In this document: in pieces, positions 50,114 to 59,121 of the stretch
How the letters are laid out: each line of letters opens with the position of its first letter
How positions within the stretch are numbered: position 1 is the first letter of the stretch
From: Terriglobia bacterium
GTDB taxonomy: Bacteria > Acidobacteriota > Terriglobia > Bryobacterales > UBA6623
NCBI GenBank assembly: GCA_009841225.1
Contig: VXMF01000005.1
Coordinates: 180,058 to 244,057 of the forward strand
DNA length: 64,000 nt
Direction: 5' to 3'
Position numbers and translations under genes: made by a program
The notes under the pieces: generated by a model
Database searches by the model: none
Seen by the model: only the letters and a program-made list of their open reading frames with translations
Told to the model about the DNA's origin: nothing

Positions 50114-51556
50114 ATGAAACGCTGGTTATGCGTGGCATGGATCGCCTGTGCCGCGCTGCAAGCGTCCGATGTCGGGCGAGCGCCGCTGATCTTCCGGGAA
50201 GACTGGACAGCCTCTCCGCCGGCGATTCCGCTCACCCAGGACGATGTGGCAAATCCCGAGTTGACGGTTGCCGTGCACGGCCCGGGCCCGCCGCTAGTCA
50301 AGAAGAGCTACCACGACGCGCGGGAATGGGATCCCCACTATGTCTGGTCGGGCCTGGCGAAGACGCCATGGGCCGTCAGCCTGTCGCTCGCGGACGGGGG
50401 CCTGATGGACCTTTCGGGCACCGCGACTCTGCGCTGGCGCAGCCGCCAGTCGGGATTTCGGGCCCTGCGCGCGGTTGTCGAACTGTCGAGCGGCCAATGG
50501 CTGGTCAGCGAACACTCGGACGGGGCGTCCGAGCAGTGGCGCGTCAGCGAGTTTGCCTTCTCTAGCAGCCGTTGGCGGCAGCTTGACCCCGCTACGGTGA
50601 CGGAGGGGCCCTGGGCGCAGGATCCGGACCTGACCCGCGCGCGCTCCGTCGGATTTACAGATCTGATGCCGGGCGGGCGCAGCGGCGCATGCTCACGCCT
50701 CGACTGGATCGAGGTCTATGGCCAGCGCGTTCCCGCGGGGCCGCTGGAAGTGTTCATCCTGTCCGGCCAGTCGAACATGGTCGGCTGGGGCAACAGCTTG
50801 GAACTCGATAGCGTTGCCCGCTTCGGCCACGACATGCGGCTGGAAACGTTCCTCGACGGCGAATGGACGTCGCTGCGGCCGCATCGGCCGCCATCAGCAG
50901 CCCAGCGCGAAAGGTGGGGGATCAAGGAGTTCACATTCGGGCCCGAGATTGGCTTCGCCCACGCGCTGGCGCGAGCGCGGCCGGGCAGCCGTATCGGCAT
51001 TGTCAAGCAAGCCGTCGGCGGCACCGGGATCATGGCATGGGCGCCAGAGTGGAACGCGGCCGACGCCGATATCACGGGCGACGCCCGCAAGGGCCCCCTG
51101 TACAAGAAACTGCTCGCCGAAGTGCGCCAAGCCTTGGATGGCAAGAACGCTCGCTTGCGCGGGTTTCTCTGGCTGCAGGGTGCCAAGGACATGCGCGACC
51201 AGCGCGCTGCCGGCCGCTACGCCGAAAACCTCGACAACCTGATTGCCGCGCTGCGTCGCGACCTCGACGCCCCCGACTTGCCGCTGCTCGTCGGCACGTA
51301 CCGGTCGGGCACGGTACCGGACAGCCTGGACGGTGTCGCCGCGTCCGATATTTCGCCACCTGCAGGACGTCCGGGCGCGTGGGAGGTCCTGATGGCCCAA
51401 ACCAAGGTGGCCGAACGGGTTCCCCGCTCGGCACCGGTGTACCTGCGCGACTTGCCTAGGCACCCAGGCAATATCCACGCAAACACCGCGGGAATGCTGC
51501 AGGCCGGTCGCGCGTTCGCAAGCGTTTTCCTAGAGAGATTCGCTGAGATTGAATGA
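50114..51556 (+). CDS. Secreted sialate O-acetylesterase-like carbohydrate esterase
   Basis: A 480-residue protein with signal peptide (M-K-R-W-L-C-V-A-W-I-A-C-A-A-L-Q-A-S). About 210 residues of an N-terminal beta-rich region come before the SGNH/SASA domain, whose opening F-I-L-S-G-Q-S-N-M-V-G-W carries the catalytic serine. V-K-Q-A-V-G-G-T-G-I supplies the oxyanion Gly, F-L-W-L-Q-G-A-K-D-M has the Asn-equivalent block, and G-N-I-H-A-N-T-A-G-M-L provides the late His. Such enzymes remove acetyl groups from sialic acid or plant/algal glycans. Near a sulfatase and DUF3604, it fits removal of substituents from a decorated glycan. ATG 50102 is an alternative start. Confidence 0.82.
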   Translation: MKRWLCVAWIACAALQASDVGRAPLIFREDWTASPPAIPLTQDDVANPELTVAVHGPGPPLVKKSYHDAREWDPHYVWSGLAKTPWAVSLSLADGGLMDLSGTATLRWRSRQSGFRALRAVVELSSGQWLVSEHSDGASEQWRVSEFAFSSSRWRQLDPATVTEGPWAQDPDLTRARSVGFTDLMPGGRSGACSRLDWIEVYGQRVPAGPLEVFILSGQSNMVGWGNSLELDSVARFGHDMRLETFLDGEWTSLRPHRPPSAAQRERWGIKEFTFGPEIGFAHALARARPGSRIGIVKQAVGGTGIMAWAPEWNAADADITGDARKGPLYKKLLAEVRQALDGKNARLRGFLWLQGAKDMRDQRAAGRYAENLDNLIAALRRDLDAPDLPLLVGTYRSGTVPDSLDGVAASDISPPAGRPGAWEVLMAQTKVAERVPRSAPVYLRDLPRHPGNIHANTAGMLQAGRAFASVFLERFAEIE

Positions 51557-51642
51557 GCGCCGCAGGCAAAATCGCGGCCCGGCATTGGCTATAATCGTGC
51601 CCGATTCACGGGGCTGCCAAGGCAGGCCGTGGCCCTGATCCC

Positions 51643-52827
51643 ATGACCGCGAGTGAAACACGCTGGTACCGCAGCCTGAGTCGCCGCAAGGCACTGGCCA
51701 GCTTGGCCGGTTTCTTGGCCGGAGCGAAGGGCGTGCATGCGCAACAGGACAAGTTTCGGGATCACAGCCGCATTCCAGGCCTGTCGGAGATGCGCGACGT
51801 CTTCGATTTCGAAGCGGCCGCCTACGAAAGGCTAGATCGGGCCACCTACAACTACACGGCTCGCGGCGGCGGAAGCGAGTTCACCACGCGGCGCAATCGC
51901 GAGGCGTTCGACTGGGTCTCTATCGTGCCGCGGGCTGTCGGCGACCCCGGCCCTCCCTTAACGGACGGGAACGTGCTCGGCGCACCCATGGCATTCCCGA
52001 TCATGCTGGCACCGTCCGCGGCCCACGAAGTGCTGCACCCGGACAAGGAAGCGGCCACTTACGCGGGCTGCAAGGGCGCTTCCGAGACCCCCATGATCGT
52101 CAGCCACGTCGCTAGCATGTCTTTCGCAGACATCGCCAAGGCCGATGGCGGACCGCTGTGGTTTCAGCTCTATCCGCGCGAGGAACTCGAGCAAAACCGC
52201 GAGCCCGTAGAATCCGCGCAAGAGGCCGGTGCCGGGGCGATCGTGGTCACGATCGACCAGCAGGCCTCGTTCTATGACCGCGGCTACCATGACCGCAATC
52301 TCTCGCTGCGCCCCCGCCGTCCGCCCCGCTACAGCGGCAATGCAGGGCGCTACCGCTTCACCTCCGGGCGCATGTGGTACGAGTGGAAGCTCTTCGATGG
52401 CTTGCGCACCATGGTCAAGGTGCCGATGCTCGCAAAGGGCATCCTGACCGGCGAGGACGCGCTGCTGGCCGTGGAACACGGCCTCGACGGCATCATCGTT
52501 TCCAACCACGGCGGCCGTACGCTCGATTACACTCCTTCGAGCCTCGAAGTGCTGCCGGAGATCGTCGAAGCAGTCGCGGGACGGATGCCCGTCTTGATCG
52601 ACAGCGGATTCCGGCGCGGCAGTGACATCCTCAAGGCGATCGCTCTGGGGGCCTCGGCAATCTGCTTGGGGCGCGTTCCGCGCTGGGGTCTGGGCTCGTT
52701 CGGAGCGCCGGGCGTGACCCGGATCCTGGAAATCGTGCAAGAGGACTTCCGGCAGGCCATGACTAGCTGTGGCGCCGCCAGCCTCGGCGCGATCGATCGC
52801 TCCCTGGTGCGGACGAATTTCCCATGA
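51643..52827 (+). CDS. FMN-dependent alpha-hydroxy-acid oxidase, exported
   Basis: A 394-residue protein with a Tat-like signal (S-R-R-K-A-L-A-S-L-A-G-F-L-A-G-A) and the FMN TIM barrel of the lactate/glycolate oxidase family. The catalytic His and substrate Arg stand in V-S-N-H-G-G-R-T-L-D, the FMN-phosphate motif is D-S-G-F-R-R-G-S-D-I-L-K-A-I-A-L-G-A, and P-M-L-A-K-G-I supplies the active Lys. It should oxidise an (S)-2-hydroxy acid to a 2-keto acid. A perfect TATAAT lies at 51590-51595, 48 bases before the start. The next gene overlaps it by four bases (ATGA), so the pair is one operon. Confidence 0.9.
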   Translation: MTASETRWYRSLSRRKALASLAGFLAGAKGVHAQQDKFRDHSRIPGLSEMRDVFDFEAAAYERLDRATYNYTARGGGSEFTTRRNREAFDWVSIVPRAVGDPGPPLTDGNVLGAPMAFPIMLAPSAAHEVLHPDKEAATYAGCKGASETPMIVSHVASMSFADIAKADGGPLWFQLYPREELEQNREPVESAQEAGAGAIVVTIDQQASFYDRGYHDRNLSLRPRRPPRYSGNAGRYRFTSGRMWYEWKLFDGLRTMVKVPMLAKGILTGEDALLAVEHGLDGIIVSNHGGRTLDYTPSSLEVLPEIVEAVAGRMPVLIDSGFRRGSDILKAIALGASAICLGRVPRWGLGSFGAPGVTRILEIVQEDFRQAMTSCGAASLGAIDRSLVRTNFP

Positions 52828-53882
52828 GCGGTGTCTGCCACAGCCGCCGCCAAGCGCTGTACGGCTTTGCGGGCCTTCTAGCCTCGTCCCCTTGCCTCCG
52901 CGCGGCCCAGGCACCGGAGCTGGTTGGCGAGGCTCCAGGGCGCATGACCCCAATCGACGAGTTCGCCAACGTGCCGGAATTCGAGGAGATGGCCCGGCGC
53001 TCGCTGAGCGAGCGCGCCTTCCGGCGCATCGCCGGAGGGGACCGCTCGGCCTTGGAGCGGATCACGTTCCGGGCCCGCATGATGGTCAATACCAAGGCGC
53101 TCGACCTGTCGCTGGAACTGTTCGGCCAGCCGATGTTCGCGCCCATCCTGGTCGGCCCGGCCTCGCGCCAAGGACAACTCCATAGCGACGGAGAACTGGC
53201 CACGGCCGCGGGCACGGCCGCTGCCAAGGCCACGCTGGTAACCGCCGAACGCAGCGGCGCGCCGTTCGCGAAGACCGTCGCGGCAGCTCCAGGAGCATGG
53301 CGGCAGTTCTATCCCGATTCCGATGTAGGCGCCCTGAGCGAGCGTATCCAAGCGGCGGTGGAAGCCGGTGCGCAGACGATTTGCCTCAGTCTGGGCGAAG
53401 AGCGCGGTGGACGCGCAGGCGTGCCCGTGCGCTATGGCTGGGACGTTCTCGAGCAACTGCGCGATGCCGCGACAGTTCCCTTCGTGCTCAAGGGAGTCAT
53501 GCAGCCTGCCGACGCGCTGGAAGCCGCCCATCGCGGAATCGCCGGCGTAGTCGTGTCCAACCACGGCACTGGCCAGGCGCAGGGCGAAGCCGAGCCGGTC
53601 GCGGTCCTGCCTGCAATTGCCGAGGCCGTAGCTGGACGCCTACCGCTCCTAGTGGACGGCGGCTTTCGGCGCGGCGGCGACGTGCTGAAGGCTATCGCGC
53701 TGGGAGCGACAGCGGCGCTGGTCTGCCGCCCGGTCCTGTGGGGGTTGGCCGCCTACGGCGCGGCGGGTGTCCAAAAGGTCGTCGAAATGCTGCAAACCGA
53801 GCTCGCCAAGGACATGGTGCAGGTTGGTGCCGTCAACCTTGCGGCCATACGGCGCGACCACATCCGCGTACACAGCCGCTGA
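52824..53882 (+). CDS. Second, divergent FMN-dependent alpha-hydroxy-acid oxidase-like protein, exported
   Basis: A 352-residue paralogue of the gene just before it, with a Tat-like signal (S-R-R-Q-A-L-Y-G-F-A-G-L-L-A-S). The barrel motifs are kept at F-A-P-I-L-V-G-P-A-S-R, F-V-L-K-G-V-M and D-G-G-F-R-R-G-G-D-V-L-K-A-I-A-L-G-A. But at the active site S-N-H-G-G-R is changed to V-S-N-H-G-T-G-Q-A-Q: the catalytic His remains while the substrate-binding Arg is lost. It may act on a different, perhaps uncharged, substrate or serve as a partner subunit. ATG overlaps the previous stop by four bases. Confidence 0.87.
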   Translation: MSGVCHSRRQALYGFAGLLASSPCLRAAQAPELVGEAPGRMTPIDEFANVPEFEEMARRSLSERAFRRIAGGDRSALERITFRARMMVNTKALDLSLELFGQPMFAPILVGPASRQGQLHSDGELATAAGTAAAKATLVTAERSGAPFAKTVAAAPGAWRQFYPDSDVGALSERIQAAVEAGAQTICLSLGEERGGRAGVPVRYGWDVLEQLRDAATVPFVLKGVMQPADALEAAHRGIAGVVVSNHGTGQAQGEAEPVAVLPAIAEAVAGRLPLLVDGGFRRGGDVLKAIALGATAALVCRPVLWGLAAYGAAGVQKVVEMLQTELAKDMVQVGAVNLAAIRRDHIRVHSR

Positions 53883-53898
53883 GAAGCGCCGCCCCGCA

Positions 53899-55338
53899 TC
53901 ACCGGCGGTCGGGATTCGGAAGCGGCTCTTGTGCCCCCACCGCGATTCGCCACGCGTTTAGCTTGGCTAGCAGGGCAGCGGCCTGGTCGGGCATTTCGGC
54001 AGCCAAATCGCGGCTCTCGCCGACATCTTCGGCGAGGTTGTAGAGCTCAGCCCGGTCATCCTCGTAGAAGTGCACCAAGCGCCAATCGCCGTCGCGGATG
54101 GCCGAATGCGGAGTCGAGCCGCCGTTGTGATAGTGGGGGTAGTGCCAGTAGAGGGTCTGCCGATCAAGTCGGGCTGACGGATCGCGCAGAATGCCAGCCA
54201 AGCTGACGCCGTCCACCAGTTCGTTGTGTGCCGGATCGCCCTCCACGCCCGCAATCTCGAGTAGCGTCGGATACACGTCAACCGTAATGACCGGCTGGTC
54301 GCTTACGCTGGCGGCCGGCGTCACGCCCGGCCAAACGTAGATCGTCGGGGTGCGCACGCCCCCCTCGTAGGCCGAACCCTTGCCCGCCCTGAGCGGGGAG
54401 TTCTCCGTCGGGTTGCCCATGCGGCCATCGGGCCCCTTGCGATCCAAGCCCCCGTTGTCGCCGGTCAGCACGATGACGGTCTCGTCGGCGATGCCCAGCT
54501 CTTGCAGCTGGGCCCGCAGCCTGCCAACGCTTCGGTCCAGGGCTGCGAGCATGCCAGCGTACGACGGATTCCGATGCCGCTTCGAGGCGTCCACGCGATC
54601 TTCGAAACGGGCTAGGTCCTCGGGCTTGGCCTCGATCGGCGTGTGGACGGTGTAATACGGGAAGTAGAGCAGGAACGGCTCGTCTCCGAACTCGTCCAAG
54701 ATGGCGATCGCCTCGTCCGTCAAGCGGTCGGTCAGATAGTCGCCTTCGGAGCCTCCCTCGGGCAGCGGGTACACCTCGCGGTCGTTGCGCTCGTACGGGT
54801 GATAGTAGCTGCCCGGCGCACCCCATTCGTTGCCGGCAATGTTGATCTCGAAGCCGTGGTGTTGGGGCGCGTAGTCGGCCATCACCTCCGGATCCAAGCG
54901 CGGCATCAAGTGCCACTTGCCAACGTGCGCGGTGCGGTAGCCCGCCGCGCCGAACGCCTCTGCCAACGTTGTGTAGCGATGTTCCAGCCGCATCGTCCAT
55001 TCGGGCGGACGCAAGGGCGCGCGCGGCCGGCTGTGTCCGGGAATCCAATCCGTGACATTCGTCCGCCCTGGGTACAACCCGGTCATCATGGCAGCCCGCG
55101 TGGGCGAGCAAACCGTGCAGGCGGCATAGCCGTGCGTAAAGCGGACTCCGTCTTCTGCGAGCTGGTCGATGTTAGGGGTCAGGTAGAAATCGCTTCCGTA
55201 GCAGCCCAAGTCCGTCCAGCCGAGATCGTCGACGAGCAGCACGAGGAAGTTCGGCGGCCTCTGGGCTGCGTCTGGTTCGACCGCCGAGGAGCATGCGAGC
55301 AAGAGAACTGCGGCAAGGACAGCTGACAACCGGGGCAT
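53899..55338 (-). CDS. Sulfatase lipoprotein
   Basis: A 479-residue sulfatase with lipobox L-L-L-A-C (Cys 16). It has F-L-V-L-L-V-D-D-L-G-W-T-D-L-G-C-Y-G (calcium site) and the formylglycine motif V-C-S-P-T-R-A-A-M-M-T-G with the modified cysteine at 77. G-K-W-H-L, L-L-Y-F-P-Y-Y-T-V-H-T-P-I-E and L-T-G-D-N-G-G-L and E-G-G-V-R-T-P also match. Unlike the other three, it closely follows the arylsulfatase/N-acetylgalactosamine-type layout with a D-R-K-G-P-D-G loop. It ends 16 bases from the convergent hydroxy-acid oxidase gene. Confidence 0.92.
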   Translation of the reverse strand: MPRLSAVLAAVLLLACSSAVEPDAAQRPPNFLVLLVDDLGWTDLGCYGSDFYLTPNIDQLAEDGVRFTHGYAACTVCSPTRAAMMTGLYPGRTNVTDWIPGHSRPRAPLRPPEWTMRLEHRYTTLAEAFGAAGYRTAHVGKWHLMPRLDPEVMADYAPQHHGFEINIAGNEWGAPGSYYHPYERNDREVYPLPEGGSEGDYLTDRLTDEAIAILDEFGDEPFLLYFPYYTVHTPIEAKPEDLARFEDRVDASKRHRNPSYAGMLAALDRSVGRLRAQLQELGIADETVIVLTGDNGGLDRKGPDGRMGNPTENSPLRAGKGSAYEGGVRTPTIYVWPGVTPAASVSDQPVITVDVYPTLLEIAGVEGDPAHNELVDGVSLAGILRDPSARLDRQTLYWHYPHYHNGGSTPHSAIRDGDWRLVHFYEDDRAELYNLAEDVGESRDLAAEMPDQAAALLAKLNAWRIAVGAQEPLPNPDRR

Positions 55339-55535
55339 GGCAAGATTCTACCCTCACTGCGTCCGCACAGTCTCCGAATCTCGTACCTGCAATTTCCCAG
55401 GAATGGCGCAAGGGCCCTCGAGTTCGCGACTCTGGGATCCGGACTCGAACCAGCTGCCCCGGGGCTACTTGGCAACCGCGAGAGAACCCGACACAGCCGA
55501 ATTCGTGAGGATCGCGGTGTGATTCTTCGAAAACA

Positions 55536-55565
55536 CATTGAAACGCATTGAAACCACATCGAAAC
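55536..55565. repeat. Three CATTGAAAC-type direct repeats at about 10-bp spacing
   Basis: CATTGAAAC at 55536-55544 and 55546-55554, and CATCGAAAC at 55557-55565: one per helical turn, in the 319-base gap between the fourth sulfatase and the SanA-like gene. The gap also holds a tRNA T-arm-like sequence near 55430-55455, but no gene. Confidence 0.5.
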
Positions 55566-55657
55566 CACTCACACTCATCTCCGCATCAGCTACACTCTCC
55601 CTGTCAGCGAGAATGCCGTTTAGGATAAGGACGAGTTCGATCACGGATTCACTCAAG

Positions 55658-56347
55658 ATGAACGCGACGCACGTACGGACCGCGGTAGCTGTCCTTGGGC
55701 TGGCGCTAGCTGTGCTGGTCTCGGGCCTGTACCTGTCGGCTCGCTATGTCAGCTGGCGCATTGACGAGGCGGCCGGCCCGCGGCTGTTCGCCGACTTGGA
55801 TCATGTGCCGCAAAACGACGTGGGTCTGGTGCTGGGCACGTCGCGAAACCGCGGTAACGGGCTCAACGAATTCTATGCCCATCGGATCGACGCGGCCGCA
55901 CAGTTGTATCGCAACGGGAAGATCCGCCACATCATCGTCAGCGGATCCAATCCAAGCAAGTACTACAACGAGCCTGAAGTGATGCGGCGCGACCTTGTCG
56001 AAGCGGGCGTGCCGACCGATAGCATCACCGAGGACCGCGGAGGATTGCGGACATTGGACTCCGTTGTCCGCGCCCACAAGGTGATGGGCCAGACTTCGTT
56101 CACGATCATTTCGCAGCGGTTCCACGCCGCCCGGGCGGTCTATATCGGCACCAGCCGCGGCCTAGACGTGGTCGCCTATTGCGCCCAAGACGCTTCTGGC
56201 CCGGTGCTGTTGTCCTCTCGGATGCGCGAGTACGGCGCCCGCATGATGGCCATGTGGGACATGAACGTCTGGAATACACAGCCGCAGTATCTGGGACGGC
56301 CGGTAGAGATCAACTTCCAGCCGCGAGCCAGCGCCGAGTTGGACTGA
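55658..56347 (+). CDS. SanA/YdcF-like DUF218 membrane-anchored protein
   Basis: A 229-residue protein with an N-terminal membrane anchor (A-V-A-V-L-G-L-A-L-A-V-L-V-S-G-L-Y-L) and a DUF218 domain: V-G-L-V-L-G-T-S, N-E-F-Y-A-H-R-I-D-A-A-A-Q-L-Y-R-N-G-K, H-I-I-V-S-G-S-N, Y-N-E-P-E-V-M-R-R-D-L-V-E-A-G-V, E-D-R-G-G-L-R-T-L-D-S-V, and I-I-S-Q-R-F-H-A-A-R-A. This order is that of SanA, linked to envelope permeability and high-temperature vancomycin exclusion in E. coli. The ORF is open from 55538, but ATG 55658 fits the anchor. It ends five bases before the convergent kinase gene. Confidence 0.85.
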   Translation: MNATHVRTAVAVLGLALAVLVSGLYLSARYVSWRIDEAAGPRLFADLDHVPQNDVGLVLGTSRNRGNGLNEFYAHRIDAAAQLYRNGKIRHIIVSGSNPSKYYNEPEVMRRDLVEAGVPTDSITEDRGGLRTLDSVVRAHKVMGQTSFTIISQRFHAARAVYIGTSRGLDVVAYCAQDASGPVLLSSRMREYGARMMAMWDMNVWNTQPQYLGRPVEINFQPRASAELD

Positions 56348-56352
56348 TCCCG

Positions 56353-59121
56353 TCAGGGCTCGCGAAACGCGGGAAACCAGTCCTGCGTGATACGGATGGC
56401 GCGGCGCGGATCGCCCAGCGGCCCGGAGACGACGAAGCGACCACCGGTGCCAACGTCGTACGAGGGGTAGCGCCGCGCTCCCATGAAGCTGTCCTTGGCG
56501 AACAACTCCTCGGCTGCGCCGAACGCGAAGCCGCCGTTGGTCTGCACGCGCACTCGGTGCAGCGTGTCGTTGCTGATGAAGTAAAGCTCGGACCCCTCCG
56601 GGCTCCACTTCGCCAGCCTGCCTCCCTCGGTGGTTACTTGCCAGCGCTGCTCGCCGCTGGGAAAGGGCTTGACATAGACCTCGAAGTCGCCGGATTCGTT
56701 GCTCTCGTAAGCGACATACCTGCCATCCGGCGAGAACACCGCGTCGTCCAAGATAAACGGCGCCTCTGGCAGGAAGTCGTGCATCTCCCATTCGCCGCCG
56801 CTCGTGCGCTCTAGATACTTGATCGCCGTGCGTCCGAACGGACCGGAACCCGGCTTTTCTTGCGGCGGGGCGAGACGTTGGTCGGGCGCCTGCCCACGCG
56901 CCCCCGCGCTGGCACCGCCTCCACGCACTCTGCGTGATTGGAGCAAGATATGGCGCCCGTCTTGAGACCAATCTAGCGGCGCTAGGCCTGGCTCGTCTCC
57001 GTCGTAAAGCGATTGTGCCGGGCTGCCGGTGCCCACCGGCAGGAGTCTGAGGTCCGACGAGCCTCGCTGCGCGAACAGGACGCTGTCACCGTCCGGTGAC
57101 CAGATCGCGCTGCTCTCGTTGGCATCGCCGAAGGTCACGCGGTGGAGCACGGGCCTGTCCGACTCGTGAACCCACAGGTCGTAATCCCGGCCGCTACCGC
57201 CCGAGACTAGGACTCGGTCGCCGACCGGCGACAGGCGGGGGCCGACGATCCAAGCTTGCGGTCTTCCAATCTCTCCGATCGTCCGCCCGGTCTCGTCGAG
57301 CCAGAGCAAGCCCATCTGGCTGGTGAATCGATTGTCCAGATGCACCATCGTCCCGTCAGCTGCTAGGGAAAGATCGGACGCGTCTTGCACGACGGCGAGG
57401 GCATCTCCCGACACTTCGAGATGCCCCAGCGAGAACTTGACCGCCCAGACCGAGGAAGACATCAGCGAAGGCCGATACAGCAGATGTCCGGTGTTGGAAT
57501 AGACGGGTTCCGCGCCCTCAGTCAATTCGACGGCCGGGCCGACTTCGCCCTCTGTCACGCGCCGCGCCATCAACACATCCCGATCCGACATATGCATCGA
57601 ATAGAGCAGCACTTCCTCGTCTTCGGACACGCCAACGGCCGACATGCCGGCTACCATTCCGCGGCGTCGCTCGGCCTGATCGAGAAGCGGCCTCGGAGCG
57701 CCTCCCAAGGACGACACGCGGAGCATCGGCCCGCCAACCGGCGCGTAGATGATGAACTGGCCGTCGGCACTCCAAGTCGCGCTCGAGACGCCAAGACTCG
57801 ATTCGTCGACTAGCATCGTCAGCTCTCGGCCGCGCAAGCCGAACTTGCCCAAGCCAGCGCTGCTTGTGAAGCCTACGAAATTGCTGTCGGGCGACCAAAA
57901 GACCAGCCGGGCGCCCTCTGCCCCTTCCACTTGGTAAGGCTCATGGCGGTTCAGCGGCTGAATCCAGAGCGAGCCGCCCGAGCCGCTGGTGCTGAACGCG
58001 ATGTTCCGCCCGTCCGGCGAGATCGCGGCGTGCCCGATGGCCTGTCCCTCGCCAAGGCTGCTCGCGGGCCTGAGCGTGAACCGACGGGTCTCCCGCGATG
58101 TCTCCGCATCCCCGCCCGACAACGCCAAGCCTGCCGCAAAGGCTGCGGCAATGGCGATGGCGCCGAGCGCGATGGACTGCCAGCGCTCGACGACCACGCG
58201 CGTCCAAGAGGAGCGCCGCGCCGGGGCTTCGGCGGGCGGTTGCTCGGCCGGCTTTCCAGATGGCTCGATGGGTTGAAAGGCGGTTTTCCCAGAAGATGCG
58301 CGCCGCTGCAGCCGTTCGATATCAACGATCAGCTCGCGAGCGTCTTGGTAGCGGTCGGCGGGGGCCTTCGCCAAACACTTCTCGATGATCCACTCCAGTT
58401 CCATCGGCACCCGAGAGCGCAGCGATGTCACAGGTTCGGGCTCTTCGTTGAGGATCGAGTACAGAATCGCCTGGTCGTAGTGGCCCTTGAACGGCAGCTC
58501 GCCCACAACCATCTCGTGCAGCACCACTCCCAGCGACCACAGGTCGGTGCGGGCGTCGACCGGGTCTCCCAGGGCCTGCTCCGGCGACATATACGCCGTC
58601 GTGCCCACGCGGGTGTCGACCCGGGTGAGCTTCGACGCCCCAGACACCTGGGCCAGGCCGAAATCCATCAGCTTGGCCACCGGCTTGCCGGCGCGATCCT
58701 CGCTGACCATGATGTTCGGGGACTTGATGTCGCGATGCACGACGCCGGCCGCATGCGCGGCGGAAAGTGCTTCGGCGGCCTGCCGAGCGATTTCGTAGGC
58801 CGTCTCCAGCGGCAGCGGACCCTGTTCGACGCGCTTGTCGAGCGACTCGCCCTCCAAGTACGCCATCACGAGGAACTTCTCCTCTTCCTGCGTGTGGATC
58901 TCGTAGACCGTGCAGATGTTCGGATGGTCCAGAGCGGCGGCCGCCTGCGCCTCGCGCTCGAAGCGCTCCACCGCCTGGCTGTCGGCGGTGAAATCCTTGG
59001 GCAGGAACTTCAGCGCGACGACCCGCTTGAGGCGAGTGTCCTCCGCCTTGAAGACCGAGCCCATGCCGCCGGAACCGATCGGTTCAAGGATGCGATAGCG
59101 AGATCCGGCCCTGTCTTTCAC
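56353..59121 (-). CDS. Membrane Ser/Thr protein kinase with TolB-like propeller sensor
   Basis: A 922-residue protein. Residues 9-275 are an active-looking Hanks-type kinase: G-S-G-G-M-G (17-21), K38 in V-A-L-K-F-L, D131 in H-R-D-I-K-S-P-N, D153 in D-F-G-L-A and S-P-E-Q-A in the activation segment. After a Pro/Ala-rich linker comes a membrane helix near 315-335 ([16 protein letters not shown]). The C-terminal 580 residues have TolB/PD40-type blades ([42 protein letters not shown]), which would face the periplasm. This acidobacterial arrangement is a likely envelope or substrate sensor. Phosphorylation targets are unknown. Confidence 0.93.
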   Translation of the reverse strand: MKDRAGSRYRILEPIGSGGMGSVFKAEDTRLKRVVALKFLPKDFTADSQAVERFEREAQAAAALDHPNICTVYEIHTQEEEKFLVMAYLEGESLDKRVEQGPLPLETAYEIARQAAEALSAAHAAGVVHRDIKSPNIMVSEDRAGKPVAKLMDFGLAQVSGASKLTRVDTRVGTTAYMSPEQALGDPVDARTDLWSLGVVLHEMVVGELPFKGHYDQAILYSILNEEPEPVTSLRSRVPMELEWIIEKCLAKAPADRYQDARELIVDIERLQRRASSGKTAFQPIEPSGKPAEQPPAEAPARRSSWTRVVVERWQSIALGAIAIAAAFAAGLALSGGDAETSRETRRFTLRPASSLGEGQAIGHAAISPDGRNIAFSTSGSGGSLWIQPLNRHEPYQVEGAEGARLVFWSPDSNFVGFTSSAGLGKFGLRGRELTMLVDESSLGVSSATWSADGQFIIYAPVGGPMLRVSSLGGAPRPLLDQAERRRGMVAGMSAVGVSEDEEVLLYSMHMSDRDVLMARRVTEGEVGPAVELTEGAEPVYSNTGHLLYRPSLMSSSVWAVKFSLGHLEVSGDALAVVQDASDLSLAADGTMVHLDNRFTSQMGLLWLDETGRTIGEIGRPQAWIVGPRLSPVGDRVLVSGGSGRDYDLWVHESDRPVLHRVTFGDANESSAIWSPDGDSVLFAQRGSSDLRLLPVGTGSPAQSLYDGDEPGLAPLDWSQDGRHILLQSRRVRGGGASAGARGQAPDQRLAPPQEKPGSGPFGRTAIKYLERTSGGEWEMHDFLPEAPFILDDAVFSPDGRYVAYESNESGDFEVYVKPFPSGEQRWQVTTEGGRLAKWSPEGSELYFISNDTLHRVRVQTNGGFAFGAAEELFAKDSFMGARRYPSYDVGTGGRFVVSGPLGDPRRAIRITQDWFPAFREP

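Noticed and set aside
55420..55480. tRNA-like T-arm (GGTTCGAGTCC on the minus strand) with a TCCCAGA acceptor-like end
   Set aside because: No matching 5' acceptor strand, anticodon arm or CCA end is found; at most a fossil fragment.
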